Program-made: the position numbers and the translations under genes
Notes under the pieces: generated by a model
The model's database searches: none
Seen by the model: only the letters and a program-made list of their open reading frames with translations
What the model was told of the DNA's origin: nothing
Assembly (NCBI GenBank): GCA_024220505.1
Contig: JAKZZE010000020.1
Location: 248,001-312,000, forward strand
Origin: Rhizopus arrhizus
Taxonomy: Eukaryota > Mucoromycota > Mucoromycetes > Mucorales > Rhizopodaceae
Direction of reading: 5' to 3'
Length of the DNA stretch: 64,000 bases
Shown: positions 1 to 13,038 of the stretch, piece by piece
Numbering within the stretch: the first letter of the stretch is position 1
How the letters are laid out: every line of letters starts with the position of its first letter

Positions 1-3000
1 TTGAGCGTTTTAATCAAAGAGTGACATATTCTCTTGCACGATAGAAGTTCAAGTAGACAACCCAAGTGACAAAGTAATAAAATTTAAAGGTTGACCTAAG
101 TGGGTCAGTATAGAAAAGTAATAAATTATTTATGGATGAGCGTCCGTTCGTGTCCACAATTGATTTCTTTCAATTGCTTTACTGCTCAAACAATATCCAT
201 GACATGATGCATTTACTGTTTTTATAGCCCTTTCTTCCGCTTTTGATTATTACAAAAGCCAAAAAATACTCTGGAAAATGTGATAATAAATCACTATTCT
301 TAAAAGCATAAAAAGATAATCTTAGGAGCATTTGAAGCTCAATATAAATCTGAACCAAATGAAGAGAATTTATTAAAACAGAACAATGCGAATGGCAATC
401 ATGTATTTGTAATCTATCGTATAGTGATTCTATTGAATCTATAAAAGGAAAGACTCTCAAACTACTACAAATGATAGTTTAGTCATTTTTAGTATTAACT
501 GAGTATTAGCGTCAGAGTGTTACTGTTCTTCGACTTTTTTTTAAAAAAAAAGCAAACGTTTTCCTTGTTTACTGTCATTTTTTATTTTACGTTTTTGCAC
601 AAAGTTATTTTAAGTTTTCTATCTAAACTGCTGTTAATGCACACGTAACCTTAATTGAAGATTACTGGTATCTGAGAAGAATTTGAGATTTGATGGATGA
701 CCATGTGGTATTTGATGCTGTATTCGTCTTTAACTGGTTATTACACAAAAAGAAGGAAAAAAGCATAACAGATCCTATCCTTAACTTACTCTCTTGCTTG
801 TTTGTTTAGTTTGTTAAAGTGATCATGACATAATTGTATATGATGCACCATTTTTTATAAAATGCATTCCATGTTTTACAGATAATACGGCAGTAAAGTA
901 AATGATTAATATTTTGTTGAAAAAAATAAACCAACTTGTAAAATTTCTATCTATAATACAGTGCTAAGTGAATGTAAAAAATAGAAGGAAATAACTTCAT
1001 GGCTACTTTGCCCAAATGCTTGAAAAATGACCTTTTTTTTTATGACAATTGCAGTTTTTGATTGCTCTAGACGTATTTCTACTGCCTTTCCTGATCTGCA
1101 ATGAAAAAGGAGATTCTCAGCAAGTATTTCAATCCAACTTGGCGGTAATGAAGAAAGTGTTATATGCGAGCAAATAGCAAAATACTTGAAGAATATGGGC
1201 TTTAAACTACGTTTTGTTGACGATATGAAGGATGTTTACAATAACCAAGTTAAGATGGAGCATTTTAAAGAAATTTATATTGCTTTACTTTTACTAGTTC
1301 GACCCACTGTGCCTGACGAATGATGCACTAAGTATATTATGCTCTAGAGAAGGATTCCTCACCCCTATTCAATACAAATATTTACAGAAACATGATGAAA
1401 AACCCAGCGACACATACATCCATTTGTGGGATGGACTATAAGAATGCGAAATTCGTCAAACTTAAAAGCCCTACTCTTAGAGAAACAGTAGGCATACAAC
1501 ACAAAGACAAAAAAAGCTTTGGTCAGCACAGGATCAAGTTTTAATTTTTTGGTAATACTGCGTTCAACCTCTGAAAATCTCCTCAGAGCAACATTTAATG
1601 CTTTTAGACAGTTGGAATTTCGGTTCATGTATTCAGCAAGTAAGCTGGCTATAGGCTCTCTATCTCACTGACTTTGCTCTTTTCAGAGCACATAGACACA
1701 TATATTCACATGTAGAATATCTTCTGTCTCTCAGGAGATTCTTTCATAATGATTCGAAGAAGTAAAATCACTTTTTTGGTTGATTTCAAACAAAAAGATA
1801 AATAAAATTCCAGAGTTTATCAGTTTTTGGTCAATAATTTTATAAGAAGCATTACCATTTGCTTAGAACTTACTTTAATTTTAATCAGGACATATTATTT
1901 GGTACAGGTGATATCCTAAATTTTGCTATGGGCATGGAAGACAAAGAGAAACAGAAATCGTCCACCCTAGAGATCTCTCAGTGATTAAAACAATGGACAA
2001 ATCATGAAAATTGATACTCAACAAGATGTTATCTAGCAGCATCGAAATGATCAGAAAGATCAAATAATCACTGTAAAAAATACATGCTACAACAGGTTCT
2101 ATCCGTGATATTCATGCTCTTACTGCCATTGTTGTATCTTAAAAAGCTTGCTGCGACAAAAATACTTCTCAAAGAATCAAATATGCTTATCTGTATGTTT
2201 CCACTTGGGTTGTATATAAACACAACTGCGTCATATTTCTTTTGGATTATTTAATTCATAACACTTAGAAAAAAAAAACAGAATAAGCAATGCATTTAAA
2301 CTCGTGATATTATTTTTTAAGAACAAAAATTTCTTAATAGTTTGAGTTCTGCTGTTACTACAAAGTACTTATAGGAAAGCTACTATAGTACTATATAATC
2401 CCTTTGAAGTTTTGTAGTATATGTTTGCACTCATTTACGTTCATTCTTTTCAAGGTTCAAGGAGCGCTAAAAACTGGACTACAGGAGCAGTCTGTGCAAG
2501 TGCCGTGATAACCAAATTTGAAATATGGTTTAGGGAAGTCTATTTTCGCGTGACATGAATAACTTGGACGCCCTTTGAGTTTATGCAAATCAGACTTTAA
2601 TAATACTGTATGATTGTGATTAATTAGTATCGTGTAAAGACCAATCTAGACATTCATATAATAAGAAGAAATACACAGGCATACGTATTCAAAGGGATCT
2701 AGTTTTGTGTAACTGTATTGTATCGTAAGGTTGATACTAAATGTGATTGTTAGAAAAGGCTTAGTAAATGTATCCTTCACCTTTTTTATATCATTCTTAA
2801 AAAATATCCACAGCAGTAATGTAAACTTACTCCAAGATTTATATGAAAAGAAAGCTTCCCTAAAATCCAGTTATTGACAACTAATGACTTTTTTAAAATA
2901 GTTGTAAATTGTAGTCGTACGGCCGAGGTGGAACAAAAAAAAGCTGTTGCACATAAAAAATAACAAATAGAAAACCACTCTCGTTTTTCATATTTATACT

Positions 3001-5640
3001 TTTAACTGGTACATCTTTTACAAAAAGGGTACAAATAAAGTTGGAGACGAGGTTACAAACTTCTGGTACATTCTTATTCTTCCTTTTTTGATAAAGTGAA
3101 ACTTCTTCGTTAAACAAGTGTTTGTTTTCTTTGAGTAACATTCTTTACTTTGTACTATTTTTTTTTTTTTTTTTTTTTGTTACAACCGAGGCTTTATCAA
3201 AGTCGTTTTTCTGATGAACGCCTACTGTAACACATACTATAATAGCGTGTTTATGGGCATATTAACACTATGCTACTTATCGCTTCCTTAGAATGCATTG
3301 ATCCTTGTAATAAGAAACCTCCAATAATCTAAAATGGATCATAATCAGATGCAAGTATTGATCACTCGATTTCAAATTTGAATGAGATGAACAGATGAAG
3401 ATTTTGAAGTTTTTTATTCTATATTCTATGCAGAGTATCTGTTAACAGTATTATCAAGCTAATTTAAAATCAAAAATAAAACGATACAAAAAGACTGGCT
3501 GAAAGTACATGGATAATAATAAAGTGTGAGCTATCTCCATTGATCATAATTTAACTCTTAAAAGGATGCTTGCTACGTGGTGTCACTACGGAGCCTTAGC
3601 AACTGAAATAGGACAACAAGCTCACCACCTTGGTCATTTGCATTTGTTATTCAATATGTTGACTACTCGTGAAGTACTCCTAATGATTAGCTTTGGAATA
3701 TAATACTAAGTTCATACATAGTTGATAATAATAAAGATTTCTTTAAAAATCTTGCAAGTAGTTTCCAAAGCGTATTTATTGCATAAAAAGTATTATTTTT
3801 GTCTGTCATTACTAAAGCAATTGTTGTTTTATGGCCAAGTTGGAAAATGCTTCATGTATTTCCATAGAAATGGCATGGTTAGTCTACATAATGTAAAGGG
3901 AATGAACCATGTTTAGTATTCCCAGTTCTCAAGAAGGCTTCTGTTTCCAATAATACTGTTGGCGCTATTTTTAACGAAATGATCTATAATACCCTTGATT
4001 TTGCCTTCTCCAAACTTTTTCAATAGGTTCTCAACTTTATCAATTCCCCAGGCACATTAGATACCAGTGCTCCATACAAAAGAAGCAATAATTTGAAACA
4101 ATAATGGCCCGAATTTACCATTTAATTTTTTTTACTGAAGCTATTGGGAATGCTTGATCTTCAAACTAGTATTGAGTGTAAACGAGGATCAGCAAAGAGG
4201 CTTGACGGGTGTTCAGATGTAGACAGGATGCAGCGATTGGTTATTTTAACTATAGATACAAAAAAGAGGATAGTATTTGCGTTCAATGAGAAGCTTACCT
4301 ATTTTTCTAACTATCTTTTATTTATGAATATATGATGACCTCTTGTTGGCATAAATTCATTAGAACAAGGCACCCTAATAATTGGGACTCGATCGATGCT
4401 CACCTCATGCAAAAGGTGGCTAGCACATTTGAGTATCACTCATTCAAGGTTGAGAACAGATTGCTGGCAATTCATTTTGCTTCAAGCTAAATCGCTTGTA
4501 TTAGGTATTTATACATTTCGAATAAGTGGCTTGATATCTTTTATGAACCTTATTTTAATTTTCAGGTGCTTTAGCGGTTGCCACCAAGAATAGTAACTAT
4601 AAAAACTTTTAATTTATTCCTTTGTATATTTGTCATGAATTATCTTTTATTCTAGAAACTTTTGGCTTATTTGAATAACAGCATTTTTTAGGATGATCTG
4701 ATCTATAAAAAATATCAATAATAATTCTTAATGCTATTTCAGCTTATGGAGTTATTAACATGTCTTTGAAAAAGCCCGAGGTTACAAAGAAGAGGAAATC
4801 TCCTACGCCGCTGAAAGCTTCTGTACCATTACAATTAAAAGATAAATAAGCTTTAAATACTATCAAGATTCATTATCTAATGTTGACTACTCAGATTAAA
4901 AATACACGTGTTGTCTTGAAAATGTTTCTATCCATCGTACCAGGAAGCATGAAAAGTACGTATAAAGCCGTGAAATGCAAATGTATATACTTTACTTTCA
5001 CTCTTTCTTCCTGAACGTTATTGAAGGATTCCGGACTAAAATAAAAGTTGGTTATAGATATAGAAAGCTCACACAAGAAGATCCACTTTGTAAAAGAGAA
5101 GCGAACACTGTATATCTTATCAATAAAACTAATCTACAAGGCAATATTAAGCACTCTATGTATTTTCTTTTGTTTTGAAAAAGCCAAGAAAATGAAATAA
5201 ATGATTATTACCACCCTTCAAGTAATATTTATGATTGCATTTCACTAATAAAAACTGGGCTGTCCACCCATTAAAAACAATTGGAGGCACTATATTTTTT
5301 TCGTTAATAAACACTTGGCGAAGTTAAAGTCAACATTTATTTTATATTTAGGAATCCTGTTGAGTGCCTGATTAAAAAACACCTGGTTAGCCTGGGTAAG
5401 ACGAAATTATTATTACTTTTATGCTTTTTTTATTATTTTATTTTTTTTGGAAAATCCGAGATATTGTATGCTTAATAAAGCAAGTTTTAAAGTTTAGCAT
5501 AACAAACATAAAAGGAATATTAACTCACAAATAAGTCATCTTTAATAACAAGATCTGTTGGGATGCGCTCGCAAATATTGAAATTTTTTATGGGGCAAAG
5601 CTCAAGTTTATTGAAGTGACGATATAATCGGGTCACTGTA
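1..5640. other. Gene-poor AT-rich decayed DNA
   Basis: No intact gene is visible. Open frames are short (under 95 codons), lack recognisable domains, and are broken by stops in every frame. Scattered stretches such as 1360-1640, 3560-3920 and 4140-4600 have less biased composition and could be remnants of old mobile or repeat-family genes, but nothing can be named. A T20 run lies near 3159-3178. This is what I see; the relic interpretation is inference. Confidence 0.6.
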
Positions 5641-6350
5641 ATTGTTTTTGGGTTTTAAATTTTTAAAAGTATATGCAACGTATTTTTCTTTTTTAGTTAC
5701 AGAATTCCTTGGCTACTTACATGTCAATTTTGGATTGGAGATAATACTCTTTGATGATTGCCTCTACGATAAAGATGGTTCTTATACAAAGGCTGATTAT
5801 ATCATCAAGTTGTTTGGCCCTATATTAGAAAATGTGTTCAGAGAAAGTGGTTGTCGTCTTGTATGGTAAGTGTTTTATTTCAACAGTAAGCGTCTTGTGA
5901 TGATTTAGTTAATTGCTTGCATTGATAGGGGCGAGACAAAAAGTGGCGCCTGAGTAGCAGCTGGTAATTTATCAAGTTTGGATTTACGAGTTGTTTCTCG
6001 AGGTTACAAAAAAAAATGGAAATCTTTCTGTCGGTGAATTTGCAAAGCAGGCATAGTCTTGCAAGTATTATACAGATAAGAAGCGAGCTATCATGTGTAG
6101 TTGGTCACACTTGAAGCATCACATCAAGGGTAACCAATTAAACCTACAAGAAGCAAAGAGTTTAATGGTTTCTTTTGTGTTATGCGAGAGTCTCGAAGCA
6201 GATGTGTACAGCATAAGGTTGATAGATGAGGCCTGGACCGTCGTTGACAAAGTAAAGGATATGCATATTCCTTCGTCCACCACTGAATTTAAACATGGTG
6301 GAATTCGTGACCTCTTGGAGGCTTTAAGCGAGTTTGAGGTTTGTGTTTAA
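5640..6350 (+). pseudogene. Relic of a dispersed repeat-family gene
   Basis: Two stop-broken blocks read in the same direction. The first (5642-5869) contains VNFGLEIILFDDCLYDKDGS and TKADYIIKLFGPILENVFRE. The second (6093-6350) contains a stretch ending in PSSTTEFKHGGIRDLLEALS. The layout (short N-terminal block, GET-like junction after the first block, later KS-rich block) resembles a high-copy family of unknown function that I associate with Mucorales genomes. Stops and shifts between 5870 and 6090 show that it is not a working gene. The family link is from memory of pattern, not a search, so the name stays open. Confidence 0.4.
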
Positions 6351-6534
6351 ATTTTAAGAGTTGAATTTTGTACTAATATTTACATTATATATGAAAGATG
6401 TATTATCGTAAATGAAATATCAAGAGGAAGCCAAAGAAGAAAGACAAGCATGCAAAGAATATACAACAAGCAGCCCAGCGCTGCTAAGTTTTTAAGACAA
6501 ACAGAAAGGTATTCAGTAATTTTGTGCCCATCCA

Positions 6535-7188
6535 TTGTGGCAAAAATTTTCCTCTGCTAAATTTAGAACAATCAATGATTCATCAACGTATCAGTCCAAG
6601 ATCACGGTCTCCAAACTTCATCTAAAATTATTTTGGAATGCTATCATGCTTCTGCAAGCTCATACTGTCTGGTGTAGGGTGCTCAATGTCAAGATACCAA
6701 CGATATCTTACTTGTACAGAATTCAAACCGTGAAATCTGCTCAATGTCGACTCTGTCAAAAGTAGGCCGATGCTATTGAACATTCTCTTGTCTTCTGTCC
6801 ACGCAAGCTTCTCATCTGGTCAACCATCCCTCAAATCTTCTATCCTGACATCAACATCCACCGAGAATATATAATACACTTCCTTCACACTCTAGAGCCT
6901 CCACGCTCCCTTTCTCTCTCCAGCACTTAACCTTTTGTTACGATGGTGTCCACTTCATTGTGGTATTTCTATTGGCAAGCTATTCCTTTTCAACATACTA
7001 CAACTGTATCCAAAATCATGAATGCCCATTATTGGATTAATTCATACGCTTAATCATCTTTTACTACGATTCCTTGATTCCTTGATCCAATTTATGTATA
7101 TTTTTGCTATAGTAATAACCTAGTCACACCACTCCGCGATGTGTGGCTCAAAGTTTAATAAAAATAACTTATTTACAAAAAAAAAAAA
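6535..7188 (+). mobile_element. 3' end of a LINE retrotransposon, truncated
   Basis: From 6535 the plus strand reads a reverse-transcriptase zinc-binding (zf-RVT) tail. A WCRVLNVKIPT-like block is followed by CRLCQK, an in-frame stop, then IEHSLVFCP and a following IW. This C-x2-C...H...C arrangement is typical of the C-terminal end of LINE polyproteins. The frame continues, with stops, to about 7150, and an A12 run (about 7177-7188) follows directly, as expected for the 3' tail of a non-LTR element. The RT and endonuclease domains are missing, which fits 5' truncation on insertion. No convincing target-site duplication was found by eye. Confidence 0.65.
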
Positions 7189-7730
7189 GTGCAACCTCGA
7201 GGGTAACTCGCTTGTTTAATTTTAAATTTGTGGAAATTTAAAACAAATCATGTTGGTGGGACCCAACATGGTTTGTATACAACTGATATTCGCATCCCCA
7301 AGTTTATTGGATATTTATTGTTTCTTTAAATATTTATCGTGTTTTTCTGATGTGAATGATCCTAATCATCAAACCATAAGGGTATATAGTATATAGGAAT
7401 ATGTTCGAAATCAACAAAATCTCGTTTACTTGGTTATCATTAATCTAAAAACATTAGACTAAAGATCGAAATTGACGGGTTTCAACCGTGCTTGGTTTTC
7501 TCAGTTAATTGTTACACAAAAACAAATTTTATTTTGACCACCCCATTTAGACCTGAAAAAAAAGAAATCCATGGCAAAAAAGCCTATTTATTTTTAATAG
7601 CCCACTTTTTTTTTTGTACAGTAATTACATAAAAAATACAGTAATTTTTTTTTTGTGAAAAAGCAATATGAACAAATGCGTCATTTTTTTTTTTTTTTTT
7701 TTTTTTGAAAGGGAGTTAAAGAGAATGGAA
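7189..7730. other. Intergenic, 3' side of the WOPR gene
   Basis: No gene is seen. The segment is AT-rich with T runs (near 7608-7616, 7646-7653 and a longer one at about 7687-7706). The last run lies just downstream of the WOPR stop codon, where a 3' UTR and polyadenylation region of the minus-strand gene would lie. Confidence 0.5.
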
Positions 7731-8298
7731 TTATTTCAGCATTAATGGTTCTATTCCGAGATCAGATGCGCTTTCGTCATACATTGAGGAAGAGTTTGTA
7801 TTAGGTAGAACCATTCCATTTCGAAACATTGGAACAAGATTGTTCGCAGAATGAGCGGCTTGCTGTTCTTCGCCGTTTTGCCTTTGCCCATAATAATGGT
7901 TGCTATTGTTATAACCATCGAAATGAGCTGTCCCATTCGAAGATGCTGTTGTGGCCTGCAGAGGAAAGCTTTGATATTTTGGGGCATTGTCAATGTCCAT
8001 AGATTGAAATAGTTGAGCATTAGTTACCGAGGGATCATCCTGCTTGATAGTACTGTTGAGTGGATGAATCGGATTTAATAACTGTCCAATGTTCGGACTT
8101 GAGGATAACCCGTGTGGATGGCCGCCTCCGCTTCCAGTTGATGTTGGTGTTGGCGCCGTAGATCCTGCAATAGACATGCCTACTGCTGCTGAATCGTTTC
8201 CGCAAGCTGTATTATTATTGTTATTGTCTGATTTTATGTGCGGCTCATTTCCAGACAGGAACATATCTGATACTATATGAGGATGAATTGATGATTGC

Positions 8299-8333
<35 letters not shown>

Positions 8334-9619
8334 TTGTTGTTGCTGCTGCTGCTGTTGCTGTTGCTGTTGTTGTTGCTGCTGCTGATGATGATGCGGTTGT
8401 CTATCTGTTTGAATATTGGACATAAGATCAAAGCTATTACGAGCGGCAAATCTTTGCATGGGTCCAGAAGAAGCGGATGAAATAGAGTAATGTCTGGGGT
8501 GATGAGGAAATGATTGATGTACAGGGGATAACATAGGTGAGGAAGTAATACTTGATGGAGAAGGTAATGGAGAAAATCCTGCTGTGTTGTTGTACATTGT
8601 ATGTGAGTAGTAGGAAGAAGGCAAGCTAATATTGTTAGTGGATAATTTGCGAAAGCCGCTGTTGTTATTACTGTCCACATCCATCCTTCCTGAAGCGGTA
8701 TTGGAACTAGTAGCACTAGCAAGTGATGGGGTATATAGCATAGACGGTTGATGCGAGTTCCCCGTCATTATACTATTATTGTTATTGTTGTTTGAATGAT
8801 GAAGTGAACCTAATGACATACTACGATATGAATGTGCGCGTCTTTCATCTGATGCACATGTTAGACATAAATATATCAAATAAAATATTCTACAATTTAC
8901 TTACCGTAATGTGGGTGGCCTCCGCTCATATATGCGCCTTCTGAATGTTCAAAAGAAGGCTCCACTACAGGAGGAACTCTGAAGTTCTGCTTTACCAATA
9001 GATCTGGAGAAATTTCCAAACTTGCTAATTCTGGCACAGAAGACGGGGTACGTAATTTGTTTGTTACAATATCTTGAGGATGATAGTAGGACACTAAGTG
9101 TTGCGTAATACCATTCACAATAACTGACATTGTCTTTTTTATGAGGCCGTCTTTTCGAAAGCGATAGGAATCGGAAAGGCTACCGACCAGTCGGCGTTCC
9201 CTATTACGATCTGCCGAAATACCAATATTAGCCGTCTGATCTGCACTGAAGCTACGCTGTCTGGAGTCATTGGCAATATTTGATAATTTCTTGTCGCCGG
9301 GCGCTCTTTTATCAAGTTCACGGTAAATCAAAAAATTACCTAGAATACGTGAAGGACTCCATACTAAACCATCCGTCCATCTCTTAATGCCTTTAATTGA
9401 AATAAATCTGAGTTCTATGGACATTTAAACCCCTGTAGATATGATTTATATACCTGATTCTCTTTCATCAAATACAAAAACTGAACCTGATCTTATCATA
9501 CGCCTTTCCTTTTCTTGCAGTCTTCTACATACTCTTGGCAATAAACCTCTTCTACATCCTTCAAAAATAAGCAATACATCTTGAGTCGTTTCAATATATC
9601 CATGGAACGTTTCCGTCAT
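7731..9619 (-). CDS. WOPR (Gti1/Pac2) transcription factor
   Basis: Predicted 589-residue DNA-binding regulator of the fungal WOPR family (Gti1/Pac2, Wor1, Ryp1), which controls morphology and development. Exons are 9619-9454, 9390-8905 and 8848-7731; phases join exactly. Residues 1-75 hold the first WOPR box: ETFHGYIETTQD, CRRGLLPRV, RSGSVFVFDERESG, KRWTDGLVWSPSR and FLIYREL. The second box follows after a basic linker (FRKDGLIKKTMSV, QHLVSYYHPQDI). The remainder is low complexity: Asn- and Ser-rich blocks, HHH plus 30 glutamines (coded at 8295-8384), then Gly/Pro and Asn-rich tails, as is common in this family. The start is chosen because it precedes the conserved first box directly. Which paralogue it is cannot be decided. 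Confidence 0.93.
8295..8384 (-). repeat. CAG/CAA polyglutamine tract
   Basis: Thirty consecutive glutamine codons inside the WOPR gene, preceded by three histidine codons. CAG and CAA are interspersed, so pure slippage is limited, although the tract is still a likely length polymorphism. The opposite strand is open as a leucine run, which is a shadow and not a gene. Confidence 0.9.
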
Positions 9620-10481
9620 ATTTTTTACTCTTTCTATTTTTTATGCTAAAAAAAAAAGTCAAAATAATGCTAAAATAAAAACGCTTATTTTTCAACTACC
9701 TTCTTTTAACTTTATTTTTTTATTTCCCCTTATTTTCTTTCTAGAACGAAACAAAAAAAAACCAAAAAAAAAACAAACCAAAGTAGAAATAAAAGTTAAA
9801 AGAGAGAGAAAGAAAGAAAAAGTAATAGGAAGAAAAAATCCTGAAGAACCGCTGTGCAACAGGCAGCGTAAATTATTTTCCGCACGCAAATAACAAAAAT
9901 GATTTCGTTGGAAGTAAAAACGCAATAAAGATTGATTGGATAAGAAAGAGAAATGGCAAAAAAAAAAGATGTTCTGCGGAATTTAAATGGTTATTAACGA
10001 ATATCTGTGCTCACTATTTGTATAAAAAAAGTGTCATTTTTTTATTGTAAAGGCTATTTTTACATTGGTGCTACTTTACTATAACATATTTCTACAATGT
10101 ATGTATCTGAACATTTTGCCTATTTTTTTTTTCGCATTTTGTTAAATACAAGTAACACAAGTAAAAAAAAAAATGAAGATAGAATTGCCTGGATTGGAAA
10201 AAAGAATTTTTTTCATGCAGAAAAAACAAATAAATGGAACAATGTATGACAATCAATGTCAATTAATAGACATTATGACCCTTTTGTTACTCTCTAATTA
10301 ATTAGATTATTTTCTATCGATAAAAAATCTAGTATGATAGTAGTTGAATTATAATTGAATATGTCCGGAGTTACTATGGTAACAACAGTGTTCACTGATA
10401 AATGCAGCCCACTTATCAGCCCCTGTATACAAGATATAAATAGTATCCAGCAATATTTATTGTGGATTCTTAAATATTCAA
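9620..10481. promoter_or_regulatory. Upstream region of the WOPR gene
   Basis: 862 bp between the WOPR start and the ArfGAP stop, both on the minus strand. It is AT-rich with purine/pyrimidine strand bias at 9690-9850 (pyrimidine-rich on the coding strand), which is usual ahead of start codons here. No coding potential is evident. It probably carries the WOPR promoter and 5' UTR and the 3' UTR of the ArfGAP gene. Confidence 0.5.
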
Positions 10482-13038
10482 TTATATCTCTCTAGATTTC
10501 GAGATACTCATCTTCTTGATTGGAACGTGGCCACGCAATTCGCTCTTTACATTCAAGTATTCAATGGCTTCATCACTGACTACATGACTGCACGATATCA
10601 AGTCAACTAAGCATTGCCCCGTGTTTTGATCGACAACGATGGCTTGTATATCACATCCATTTTGTAGCAAAAGTTCTGCTAATGGGAAAAGGCGTCCGTA
10701 TTCGCTACTTTGACTATCACTACTCTCTGTTGATCTATCTTCGCTTCCCGCTCCCTCTATTGCTATATTTGGCAAGCAGTTATTACGCATACCATCGTTT
10801 TTGTAAGATGTATATTGATCTTTAATCAAAGCAAGGACCAAAGGATATCTTAAAATGACACAATCAGTTTTTGACTGCGCTAGAGCAAACTCTTTGGGTA
10901 GTACTAAGGTGATCTTTTCCATGTTATCCAGTGGGAATGGTTGATGTAAGTTGGCGCCTGTTCCAATTGAATAAAGAATTTTAGGAACATCATTCTCAAG
11001 AATCCCCTCAAACAGTAAATCGGAAGGAGCTTCATTTGTTAGGCGTAGAAAGTGCTTATTCAAATACTTTTCTCGAACATACCTCGCCTTGACTTCCCTT
11101 GCATTTGTACTTGATGGCTTCATAACTCTGTCTTGGCCTACTAAGTTATATTCCCACAATGCATTAAATCTCGCATTACCAATCAGTTTTAGGAGTTGAA
11201 CAAGTTCAGCCGTCAGTGATTCGCTGTCAAGAGTAAGTGAGCGAACTTTGGATATATGTGTCCCTAAACTTCTGTGTACACCTGAGCAGTCTTAATTCAA
11301 AAAAAAATTGGTACATGTTAATAGTCAATTAGCATTCCATCCTGTTTACCTATACACAAAAGGATACCAAAATTAAGAGAACACCAATCTGGATTTTGAG
11401 CAGAGCAGTCCGCACAAGAAGAGTTGGATGGATCTTGCTGACAGAGCTGCTTGAGTAACCACGATCCATTACATGAACTGCTTTTAATATTCTGCAACTT
11501 GTCATAAGATTGTGATAGTCGCTCTTTACGTCTACGAGACTTCTTTGGCTTTAGTTTAGCTATTCCATCTAGAGCTTTGCTTATAGTCTTTTCAGGGGAC
11601 CAATCTGGAAGAGGTGCCGAAACATCTTCAAAGAAAGCAGCGCAACTTCCTGTTCCGTTCAATGACCCACAAATGGCATTGTTTATCGTAGCCATCCAGC
11701 TAGATAGCTCTTCACTAGACGTTGCCTGATATACTCTGCGTATATTGGGTGTTATAACTTCAAAGCAAAAGCGACGTCCAGCCTCGCGTGCTTCTTTAAC
11801 AGTTGCTAATTTTAAAAGTATAGGCTGATTGTGAGTCTGTAGTTGGTGCTTCCAGTTTGTGTATTCTTGAAGCTGGCCTTTACTTAAAACACACCAGTAC
11901 CTAGTACAGATTGAATGATTTTTGTAAGTTAACCGGAAGCTTTCTATACAATATGAATTTACTTGTGCCAATGATCGCCGGAAAAACTATGTGAGCTTCT
12001 TCGCTTATTGGGCTTAGACGATGTGTATAAGAAACCTTCCTTCTTATGTCCAACGTTACTCAAAGATGCTTGATCCATTTGCTGAAGATCTCTGATACCA
12101 TTGAATTTATCTCGATTTTCTACCGATGGGGGGATGTGTGTTAAGAGTTGATTTGTAGGAAATGATTCGTTAGATACCATGTCCAAACTAGCTTTCTTTC
12201 CAGTTAATTCTGGTGTATGGGTTTCATGAAGAACTGTTATTGCATAATTTGATTCTAATTCCTTTCTTTTCTCGTCTCTTTCTTGATTCATAACTTTTTG
12301 CTCACGACTAGCTTCAGCGATATATGATGCCACATCTTCCAAACCATTCTTATGTTGCTCAAGCGTCTTACAGGCTTCATGATAAAATGCATACTGTTTT
12401 TCATGATGGTGAAGCAAATGATATAATATTTCCTGTTCCTTCTTGCCGCCATGTAAGTCTGTTAAAAAGATGTAATAATCAAAGCGAGCCAAATCAAACT
12501 GTTGCTTTCTCATGTTGAATTCCAGTTGTGTGCTTAGCTTCTTTTTTTCAGAATTGAAGTTTATAGTGGCGTTTTTGTTACGCAGGTATTTTGATAAATA
12601 AACATAATAATCTTTGCTGGCATCTTCAAACTGTTTTTTCTTTGTATCTGTTACCTTCACATCTAGTTCATATAGTTTCTTTAAGGGATCAATAACCAAT
12701 GTCTGCATACAAAGATGAAGTCTTTGTTGCTGCTCAAATAACTTGTCCAAGATATTATTTAAATAATAGTCAAATAGGGGCTTAGTAAATGATGCTTTTC
12801 GAACTGCCGCGATAAATTCTTGCTCACTTTCCAGCATATTTTGTCGCGCTCTAAACGATGCTGTAGCAGTCGATATTATATTTTTCAAATCGGATTTTAG
12901 AAAAGCAGTACGATCTTCATATTCTTTGATAGTCGCACGAAACAATGGGCCATCGTCCAAATAGATGCTGACGGGGGATTTTTGATGAGCAGTATTTGTT
13001 GACGACGTAGAATCACTGGTAATAGAATTATTTGACAT
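10482..13038 (-). CDS. BAR-PH-ArfGAP-ankyrin protein (ACAP/ASAP type)
   Basis: Predicted 811-residue Arf GTPase-activating protein that would bind curved, phosphoinositide-rich membranes and switch off Arf in vesicle traffic. Exons: 13038-11963, 11900-11350, 11290-10482. Residues about 20-270 form the BAR domain (helical, with FIAAVRKASFTKPLFDYYLN). A PH domain spans about 331-450 (KKEGFLYTSS, then WHK|YWCVLSKG joined across intron 1, RRFCFEVITP). The ArfGAP zinc finger begins near 521 (CADC-x16-CIDC, the last pair joined across intron 2) and continues GVHRSLGTHISKVRSLTLD, with the catalytic Arg in the VHRSLG context. Ankyrin-like repeats follow from about 650. Domain order matches ACAP/ASAP proteins. 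The alternative reading of a 19-nt first intron was rejected because the 62-nt intron restores the PH core. Confidence 0.94.

Noticed and set aside
8295..8480. Plus-strand poly-leucine ORF
   Set aside because: It is the reverse shadow of the polyglutamine codons of the WOPR gene.
11944..11962. 19-nt intron in the ArfGAP gene
   Set aside because: Too short to splice. The 62-nt intron 11962-11901 restores the PH motif WHKYWCVLS.
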